Below, piece after piece: positions 14,054 through 18,975 of a stretch of 26,704 nt of DNA (its first letter is position 1; each line of letters begins with the position of its first letter). Both the position numbers and the translations under genes were made by a program. The notes beneath the pieces are model-generated. The model saw only the letters and a program-made list of their open reading frames with translations. It was not told the origin of the DNA and did no database searches. Source of the DNA: a virus; IMG/VR virus record IMGVR_UViG_3300004461_000265, positions 1-26,704 of that record, one strand, 5' to 3'.

Positions 14054-14217
14054 TGAGAAGGGATGTACGATGCGGGACTTGCAGTCAATGGGTAGAGCCA
14101 AATTACTACCCGTTCTGCAAGCCTTGCAAGGATCTAATAGACCTAACTAACAAATTGTGGAGGACACATGAGAATAATAGATTGCGAACAGGGCAGTCAG
14201 GAATGGCTGTCAGCTAG
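14053..14217 (+). CDS. 54-aa zinc-ribbon ORF overlapping the exonuclease start
   Basis: The TAATG at the end of ERF opens a frame beginning MRRDVRCGTCSQWVEPNYYP and continuing FCKPCKDLIDL. C7, C10, C22 and C25 form a clear CxxC-x11-CxxC zinc ribbon. The ORF runs 50 bases into the exonuclease gene in another frame. The regular Cys pairs argue for a real protein, possibly a nucleic-acid-binding accessory. Alternatively, a 26-aa frame from ATG 14070 uses the same space and lacks the Cys pattern. Confidence 0.5.
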   Translation: MRRDVRCGTCSQWVEPNYYPFCKPCKDLIDLTNKLWRTHENNRLRTGQSGMAVS

Positions 14218-14767
14218 GCTAGGTGTCCCGTCTGCCTCACAGTTTTCTAAGATAGTTACTGGCAAAGGCGGTAAGTCTACGCAGGTAGAGGCTTATATCA
14301 ATCAGCTAGTCGCTGAAGAGCTAACAGGCGAGACTACGTTGGTCTACGTCAACGAACACATGAAGCGTGGCACTGAGCTAGAGCCAGATGCGCGTGAATT
14401 GTACGAAGCCCTGACAGGTCAAACTGTTCAGGAATTGGGGTTCTGTCTGCACGACACCGTGAACGCAGGTTGTTCGCCAGACGGATTAGTGGGGGAGGAT
14501 GGCGGGCTAGAAATCAAATGCCCTGCCCCTGCTACGCATGTGGAGTGGGTGAAGGCAGGAGTATTACCTTCTAAGCACTTGCAGCAGATCATGGGATGCC
14601 TGTGGGTCACAGGCCGTCAGTGGTGGGACTTTATGTCCTATCACCAGACCATGAAACCTTTGATCGTTCGTGTTGAACGCGATGAGGAATACATAGCAGC
14701 ATTGGCAGAACATGTAACCAATGCAGCATTAAAAATCAAACAAGATGTTAACCAATACTTTCAGTAG
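14168..14767 (+). CDS. YqaJ/lambda-Exo-type recombination exonuclease
   Basis: 199 residues. QGSQEWLSARLGVPSASQF opens the YqaJ-type viral recombinase fold. The catalytic PD-(D/E)XK site is visible as GTELEPDARELYE (about 68-80), SPDG with D105, and E115-I-K117 followed by CPAP. The HLQQIMGCLWVTGR helix (138-150) is the usual Gln-containing closing motif. It degrades one strand from dsDNA ends and hands ssDNA to the ERF annealase. The AGGACAC site precedes ATG 14168. Complete length for the family. Confidence 0.9.
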   Translation: MRIIDCEQGSQEWLSARLGVPSASQFSKIVTGKGGKSTQVEAYINQLVAEELTGETTLVYVNEHMKRGTELEPDARELYEALTGQTVQELGFCLHDTVNAGCSPDGLVGEDGGLEIKCPAPATHVEWVKAGVLPSKHLQQIMGCLWVTGRQWWDFMSYHQTMKPLIVRVERDEEYIAALAEHVTNAALKIKQDVNQYFQ

Positions 14768-14775
14768 GGGGTGTT

Positions 14776-15021
14776 ATGAAGGGAAGGAGGAGCTTAAACA
14801 ATGCGCTTATAAGCATCGACATAAATTACGAGTGTGGAGAGGGTGAGGTTTATTTTGCTAATACATTCTTATCATTAGACCCCCTGTTAAAAGCAGACAT
14901 TTTGCAGGATTTAATGCATGACATGCAAGACCAATACCTTGTCTCTAGGATACAGATGCGCAAGGCTTACACTAAAATCGAAGATAGTTTTAACCCAAAA
15001 GAGGAGCAAGACAATGAGTGA
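14776..15021 (+). CDS. Unknown small early protein, 81 aa
   Basis: Starts MKGRRSLNNALISIDINYEC after a GGGGGTGTT ribosome site, eight bases after the exonuclease stop. It has a beta-rich first half (GEGEVYFANTFLSLDPL) and a helical second half ending in NPKEEQDNE. No known motif. Its stop overlaps the start of the SSB-like gene by eight bases, suggesting joint translation. Confidence 0.6.
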   Translation: MKGRRSLNNALISIDINYECGEGEVYFANTFLSLDPLLKADILQDLMHDMQDQYLVSRIQMRKAYTKIEDSFNPKEEQDNE

Positions 15022-15253
15022 TTACGATGATACAAACCGTGGCGCACTGTTCAAGAATGAGCGCAAAGAGATTGAGACGCACGCTGACTACAATGGCACG
15101 ATCAATGTAGGCGGTCAGGAATACTGGCTTAACTCGTGGCTCAAGGAATCTAAGAACGGAAAGAAGTACATGAGCCTGTCGGTTAAGCCGAAGGATGTTC
15201 AGTCTGCACCTGCCCCTAAGGTGGAGATTGCTTCAGAAGACATGCCCTTTTAA
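15014..15253 (+). CDS. SSB-like protein with acidic C-terminal tip
   Basis: 79 residues from ATG 15014. The middle (YNGTINVGGQEYWLNSWLKE then GKKYMSLSVKPKD) looks like part of an OB-type beta barrel, as in ssDNA-binding proteins. The last residues are SEDMPF. The acidic run followed by Pro-Phe resembles the DDDIPF tip with which bacterial SSB recruits repair and replication enzymes. The protein is far shorter than bacterial SSB, so it may be a compact phage version or only a tip-mimic. Location beside ERF and the exonuclease supports a ssDNA role. A longer frame upstream lies in the neighbouring gene and is not likely used. Confidence 0.6.
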   Translation: MSDYDDTNRGALFKNERKEIETHADYNGTINVGGQEYWLNSWLKESKNGKKYMSLSVKPKDVQSAPAPKVEIASEDMPF

Positions 15254-15259
15254 TTTATC

Positions 15260-15275
15260 GGGGGCGCAAGCCCCC
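15260..15275 (+). terminator. GGGGGC hairpin with GCAA tetraloop
   Basis: GGGGGC pairs with GCCCCC around a GNRA-type GCAA loop, followed by TTATCCTT, directly after the SSB-like gene. It is a partial terminator or attenuator ahead of the HTH gene. Its arm and tail, GCCCCCTTATC, match the hairpin behind the capsid gene on the other strand. Confidence 0.6.
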
Positions 15276-15292
15276 TTATCCTTGGAGGAAGT

Positions 15293-15514
15293 ATGCACAT
15301 AGGCCAAGCGATTAGATGCGCACATGCCATTAAGAATATCAAGCACATCCGAGTGGCGCAGCAGATAGGAGTGAGTGCAGCTAACTACTCGCACTCACTT
15401 ACCCAAAAGGGTATGCAGGTTAAACGCTACAAAGAAATCTGTGACGCGCTTGGCATGAGCATGGATGATGTATTTAAAATAGGAGAAGAATATGCTGACG
15501 GCGACTCAGAGTAA
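15293..15514 (+). CDS. Small HTH (Cro/C1-type) regulator
   Basis: 73 residues. A helix-turn-helix occupies about residues 17-45: IRVAQQIGVSAANYSHSLTQ and onward. EICDALGMSMDDVF (about 48-61) is the usual fourth helix of the XRE fold. The short acidic tail (GEEYADGDSE) has no dimerisation or peptidase domain, so it is Cro-like rather than a CI repressor. It may bind the palindromes or repeats of the control region; that is inference. A good AGGA site lies before ATG 15293, after the hairpin, so its expression may be lower than that of the genes upstream. Confidence 0.75.
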   Translation: MHIGQAIRCAHAIKNIKHIRVAQQIGVSAANYSHSLTQKGMQVKRYKEICDALGMSMDDVFKIGEEYADGDSE

Positions 15515-15668
15515 CCAACAAGTCAGAGATAGATTAGAGAAAGACTTGGAGTTGTTCTTCAGCAAGGGCGGGGAAGTTAGACACTTCCCTCCCTGCACCT
15601 ACTCCAATCAAGTGCTAACAGAGAAGCAGCGGTTTGATGCTCGTTTCGGTCAGAGGGGGAAGAAATGA
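15492..15668 (+). CDS. 58-aa protein of unknown function
   Basis: This ORF begins MLTATQSNQQVRDRLEKDLE and ends RFGQRGKK. It overlaps the HTH gene by 23 bases and the NinB-like gene by four (ATGA). AGGAGAAG lies five bases before its ATG, a good ribosome site. The N-terminal half is helical; the middle holds FPPCTYSNQ. No family recognised. Confidence 0.55.
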   Translation: MLTATQSNQQVRDRLEKDLELFFSKGGEVRHFPPCTYSNQVLTEKQRFDARFGQRGKK

Positions 15669-16087
15669 CGGATATAAATCAGGGGGATTTCTGGGTCGTA
15701 GATGACAGGCGTTCGCTTGAAGCCTTCATCAAGATGATGACTCAGATGTACGAGGAGAAAAAGTATCTAACACTCAAGATCAAGGGTGGCAAGACTAGAA
15801 CCTCAGCTCAAAACAACGCACTGCATGTGTACTGCCGACTACTAGGCGAGAAGCTCAACGACTCAGGGTTTGATATGAAGCGAGTCATCAAGCAGGAGGT
15901 AGATATACCGTGGTCACCCTCTCTCGTGAAGGAGTACCTGTGGAAGCCCATTCAAAAGATCGTAGCTAACGAAGACTCTACCGCGAAGGCAGGGTCGGAT
16001 GATTACTACAACACCTACTCCGTACTGAGCCGACACCTTAGTGATAAGTTCGGGGTGTTCGTTGAGTTTCCGAGTAAGCGCAAGTGA
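15665..16087 (+). CDS. NinB-like recombination mediator
   Basis: 140 residues. RTSAQNNALHVYCRLLGEKL (about residues 45-65) and DIPWSPSLVKEYLWKPIQK (about 80-98) match the general plan of the NinB/Orf family. That plan is a short beta region followed by 'QN.A.h' helices, an IPWS/EFLW-like segment and a C-terminal YxxLSRHLSDKFGV helix. Lambda Orf (NinB) binds ssDNA and helps load the annealase, so it would fit with ERF. The ATG lies in an ATGA overlap with the upstream stop. The assignment is by pattern and could be a related uncharacterised phage family. Confidence 0.55.
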   Translation: MTDINQGDFWVVDDRRSLEAFIKMMTQMYEEKKYLTLKIKGGKTRTSAQNNALHVYCRLLGEKLNDSGFDMKRVIKQEVDIPWSPSLVKEYLWKPIQKIVANEDSTAKAGSDDYYNTYSVLSRHLSDKFGVFVEFPSKRK

Positions 16088-16284
16088 TTATCTTCGATGA
16101 CTTTGCGCGAGCCTTAGAGGAAGCGGAGTGGTGCGCGAATGACGAAAGAGTTTTGTATTATGTATTCCTGTTCAATGACAAATTCGTGGTACGCAAGAAG
16201 CACGGCGGCGCACCGAAGCCCAAACGAAAACACATAGAAGTAGGCTTTCATCACAGGAAAGCAGGGAGAAAACCAGATGCTTGA
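16084..16284 (+). CDS. 66-aa protein of unknown function
   Basis: Starts at GTG 16084, overlapping the NinB-like stop by four bases. An acidic aromatic half (MIIFDDFARALEEAEW ... YYVFLFNDKF) is followed by a basic tail (GGAPKPKRKHIEVG ... KAGRKPDA). The overlaps on both sides support translation. No family recognised. Confidence 0.5.
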   Translation: MIIFDDFARALEEAEWCANDERVLYYVFLFNDKFVVRKKHGGAPKPKRKHIEVGFHHRKAGRKPDA

Positions 16285-16669
16285 GATCGCTTGTATCGCT
16301 ATGGCAATTTACTTCGAGGCTAGATCTGAACCCTTGGATGGGCAGGTCGCAGTAGCTAATACCATCATGAATCGTGTGGCATCTCCTAAGTTTCCTGATA
16401 CACCCTGTGAAGTAGTCCAACAAGGTAGGACATGGAACGGTCATATGCTCCGAAATCAGTGCCATTTCAGCTATTACTGCGATGGTAAGCCTGAAGTAAT
16501 AGTAGACCAAGGGGCATACACGTTAGCCCTCAGTATCGCGGTAAATTGGGCGAATCTCGTTGACATAACAAGCGGTGCTACTTACTATCACAGAGATGAC
16601 GTTCATCCCTACTGGATTGAAAACCTAAATATCAGCCGCAAGATTGGTCGTCATATCTTTTATAACTAG
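16277..16669 (+). CDS. SleB-type cell-wall hydrolase
   Basis: 130 residues. CIAMAIYFEARSEPLDGQVA (6-25) with the probable catalytic E14 is the start of the SleB/Hydrolase_2 fold. Further matches are ANTIMNRVASPKFPDTPCEV, the CHFSYYCDG segment (62-70) and GATYYHRDDVHPYW. SleB enzymes are lytic transglycosylase-like and cleave the glycan strand. No signal peptide is present. This is a second murein enzyme besides the lysozyme, encoded on the opposite strand in the early operon, an unusual place for lysis. It may act in virion entry, local wall remodelling or a second lysis step. Confidence 0.82.
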   Translation: MLEIACIAMAIYFEARSEPLDGQVAVANTIMNRVASPKFPDTPCEVVQQGRTWNGHMLRNQCHFSYYCDGKPEVIVDQGAYTLALSIAVNWANLVDITSGATYYHRDDVHPYWIENLNISRKIGRHIFYN

Positions 16670-16691
16670 ACGCGCTGAACGAGAAAGCATT

Positions 16692-16892
16692 ATGAATGAT
16701 CAACCACAATACCAACCGCCAGACGATGTGAAGGCTGTAGCTAAGACATACTCTGTCATGTCGAAGCTGTTTAGCATAGCTCTACTCAAGCTGCGCTACG
16801 ACAAAATGAATACGGCGAGCCAGATCCGCGCCGAGAAAACCATGTTTGCACTGCTTCACGAGAGAAACTGGGATGCCAAGAGCGACAAATAG
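16692..16892 (+). CDS. 66-aa protein of unknown function
   Basis: ATG 16692 (MNDQPQYQPPDDVKAVAKTY...) is preferred to an upstream in-frame GTG inside the hydrolase gene. The protein is helical, basic in the middle (LKLRYDKMNTASQIRAEKT) and ends HERNWDAKSDK. No known motif. It precedes the AT-rich glycosyltransferase. Confidence 0.5.
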   Translation: MNDQPQYQPPDDVKAVAKTYSVMSKLFSIALLKLRYDKMNTASQIRAEKTMFALLHERNWDAKSDK

Positions 16893-16917
16893 GCGCACAA
16901 AAACTTAAAGGAAAGTT

Positions 16918-17589
16918 ATGAAAGTTTTAATTGCAACACCAAGTTACTCTGGATCTGTGACGGCGGGATATTTAATCGGCATGGCTGAAACTTTTCGTCT
17001 GTCCAAAGAAAAAAACATACAACTAAATCTTCATCTGTGGCTCAATGAAAGCCTTGTACAAAAAGCGCGAAACAATTTATTTGCCATTGCTTATAACCAA
17101 GGGTATGACGAGCTTATATTTATTGATGATGACCAACCTTTTAGCGCCGAGGCATTTTATAACATTCTTTCTCATGATACTGATGTAGTTGGCTACCCTG
17201 TCAGAATGAAAACAGATGAAGAGCGATATAACATTAGACCAGAAGATGTCTCCTCGCATACATTTGACACACAATTGAATTTGTTAGAGGTGCAGAATAT
17301 TGGCACTGGATTTTTACGCTTAAATCGAAAAGCAATTGCATGCCTGTGGGATAATAGCGAAACGTACAGCGACAATTCTTGCGAAAAAAGAATGATATGC
17401 AATTTGCAAATCGTTAATGGGGGGCTGATTAGTGAAGATATTCAAATTTGCGAAAAGTTACGGGAGCATGGGTTTAAAATTTATGCAGATCCGCAGTACA
17501 CTTGCAGCCATGTGGGCGCAAAAGAATATAAAGGTAGTTACATGAAGCACTTTATTCTTAATTCTTTAGACCACAAGCTAGTCATGTAA
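16918..17589 (+). CDS. GT-A fold glycosyltransferase
   Basis: 223 residues. MKVLIATPSYSGSVTAGYLI opens a Rossmann-like strand as in family-2-type glycosyltransferases. LIFIDDDQPFSAEAFYNILS (about 65-85) holds the metal-binding DxD (DDD). DVVGYPVRMK, NIGTGFLRLNRKAIACLW (about 126-144), SEDIQICEKLREHGFKIYAD and a closing H-V-G motif complete the pattern. Phage enzymes of this type sugar-modify DNA, capsid or host envelope; which one is unknown. Hand counts give about 37% GC here against about 47% in the next gene, so it looks like a recently acquired cargo gene. AAAGGAAAG precedes the ATG. Confidence 0.78.
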   Translation: MKVLIATPSYSGSVTAGYLIGMAETFRLSKEKNIQLNLHLWLNESLVQKARNNLFAIAYNQGYDELIFIDDDQPFSAEAFYNILSHDTDVVGYPVRMKTDEERYNIRPEDVSSHTFDTQLNLLEVQNIGTGFLRLNRKAIACLWDNSETYSDNSCEKRMICNLQIVNGGLISEDIQICEKLREHGFKIYADPQYTCSHVGAKEYKGSYMKHFILNSLDHKLVM

Positions 17590-17594
17590 TTTCT

Positions 17595-18038
17595 ATGCGA
17601 AAAACCAAAAGAAAATCCAAACCAAAGACCAAGACCTCGGCACAGCTAAAGCAGGAGTGCTATAGGGCGATACAGAAGCTCGCGAGGATAGCTGCGGCAG
17701 ATGATCAAGGTTATTGCTCTTGTGTCTCCTGCGGCGTTACAAAGCACTACAAGGACATGCAGGGTGGACACTTTATTCCCAAGGGCAACTCGTCTTACTG
17801 GGCATTAGAGATAGAGAACATCCATCCTCAATGTGCAGGGTGTAATATGTGGGGTATGAGGCATGGTTCTGCTGCTCAAGAGTATACGATGTGGATGGAA
17901 GACATGTATGGAAGAGACTTTGTCAAGGACATGATTGCCAAAAAGTCGTCCCCTGTGAAGAGATACAAGGCAGATTACGAGCAACTTTTAGCGGAGTTTA
18001 CCGAGCTTATCCGTAAGCACGAGAGGAGGATCGCATGA
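17595..18038 (+). CDS. ninG: NinG (Rap) recombination endonuclease
   Basis: 147 residues. A very basic N-terminus is followed by YCSCVSCGVTKHYKDMQGGH (40-59) and IHPQCAGCNMWGMRHG (76-91). C43/C46 and C80/C83 with H59 form the HNH-like zinc site of NinG. In lambda this gene (Rap) cleaves Holliday and D-loop intermediates. The glycosyltransferase stop is five bases upstream and no good ribosome site is visible, so coupling to that gene may be needed. The stop overlaps the next gene's start. Confidence 0.88.
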   Translation: MRKTKRKSKPKTKTSAQLKQECYRAIQKLARIAAADDQGYCSCVSCGVTKHYKDMQGGHFIPKGNSSYWALEIENIHPQCAGCNMWGMRHGSAAQEYTMWMEDMYGRDFVKDMIAKKSSPVKRYKADYEQLLAEFTELIRKHERRIA

Positions 18039-18502
18039 ATTTCTATCAGGCTGTTGCCGAGCTAGCCAAGACACATGGCAATGCTCGTAAGAACCTACAC
18101 AACCCACACACGGAACAGAAGGCGTTGGTGGAAGACCAAGACCCAATCGGCATGATGGGCGAGCTATACTTCGCTTTGATGTACGGATACGCAGCAGACC
18201 TAAAAGAAAAAATCTCAGGAGATGATGGTTACGATTTCACAATTCCGCTAAAGTTTACAGTAGATATAAAGACAACAGTTAAAACGCCGAACGCTAAGAA
18301 TTTATTCGTCAAGCAAGGCACGGTCAAGGCCGACATATACGTCCTAGCGATGTACGATGATGAGAAAGTAGACTTACTTGGGTGGGCTTGGGGGAAAGAA
18401 TTACTAGCAATTACCCCTCGCGACTTTGGTAGGGGTAATATTAACCACTATATACCCATAGAAAAGCTACGGCCTATGGACTCGTTAACCGTAAGGATGT
18501 GA
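18035..18502 (+). CDS. PD-(D/E)XK nuclease-like protein
   Basis: 155 residues. GMMGELYFALMYG (39-51) with E43, SGDDGYDFTIPLKFTVDIKT with D67 and D77-I-K79, then a beta-strand DIYVLAMYDDEKVDLLGWAW, reproduce the E...D...(D/E)xK arrangement of the restriction-endonuclease fold. It resembles small phage nucleases of unknown target, perhaps a Holliday-junction or host-DNA nuclease. It follows NinG with a four-base overlap, so it probably works in the same recombination or DNA-processing step. The exact family is not certain. Confidence 0.65.
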   Translation: MNFYQAVAELAKTHGNARKNLHNPHTEQKALVEDQDPIGMMGELYFALMYGYAADLKEKISGDDGYDFTIPLKFTVDIKTTVKTPNAKNLFVKQGTVKADIYVLAMYDDEKVDLLGWAWGKELLAITPRDFGRGNINHYIPIEKLRPMDSLTVRM

Positions 18503-18505
18503 CAT

Positions 18506-18727
18506 ATGGACGAAGAAATTTACATAGAGATGGTGTCTTCAGACGAAGCATACGAGTGGATCAACGACATGGTGCAAACCCTTGAGGGTCATGACCGTGA
18601 CGTTATTGGCACGATAGCGTTAATGCTAGAAGACCTGACCGAGTTCGTAAACAAGAATGAGTTCATGAAGAAGCACTTCATGCAGTTCATTGAAGATAAA
18701 CATGACAGCGAGGAGTTACTACATTGA
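18506..18727 (+). CDS. 73-aa acidic protein of unknown function
   Basis: MDEEIYIEMVSSDEAYEWIN begins a strongly acidic, helical protein ending KHDSEELLH. AAGGATG lies about seven bases before ATG 18506. Its TGA overlaps the TTG start of the DUF3310 gene. No family recognised; such acidic early proteins sometimes mimic DNA or inhibit host factors, without evidence here. Confidence 0.55.
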   Translation: MDEEIYIEMVSSDEAYEWINDMVQTLEGHDRDVIGTIALMLEDLTEFVNKNEFMKKHFMQFIEDKHDSEELLH

Positions 18728-18975
18728 GCGCAACAGATCATCAGGTAGCAGGTGACCACTACAGGAAGCTAAAAATTCAACCTATTGAATACATCCTCGC
18801 GAATGAGATGCAGTTCTGTGAGGGGGCAATCATCAAGTACATCTCTCGGTGGAGAGACAAGGGTGGGATAGAAGACCTGCGGAAGATCAAACACTTCTGC
18901 GATTTTTTGATTGAGAACGAGGTTAAGGAAGAACCCCTCGCCCAGATGAGCGAGAGGCGCGTCCCTAAGTTTTAG
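18724..18975 (+). CDS. DUF3310 family protein
   Basis: 83 residues. HYRKLKIQPIEYILANEMQF, CEGAIIKYISRWRDKGG and DLRKIKHFCDFLIE are the conserved DUF3310 blocks, often annotated 'nucleotide kinase' without biochemical proof. The start is TTG at 18724 in a TTGA overlap with the preceding stop. Its stop overlaps by four bases the stop of the opposite-strand virion gene, so transcription converges here with no intergenic room for a terminator. Confidence 0.82.
   Translation: MSATDHQVAGDHYRKLKIQPIEYILANEMQFCEGAIIKYISRWRDKGGIEDLRKIKHFCDFLIENEVKEEPLAQMSERRVPKF

Noticed and set aside
13893-14150. Rightward 85-codon frame overlapping ERF
   Set aside because: Most of it lies in another frame of the well-supported ERF gene. 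Its last 26 codons from ATG 14070 compete with the better zinc-ribbon frame.
14918-15253. Longer version of the SSB-like gene starting at 14918
   Set aside because: The extra N-terminus lies within the previous gene in another frame. ATG 15014 in an overlap with the upstream stop is the normal start.
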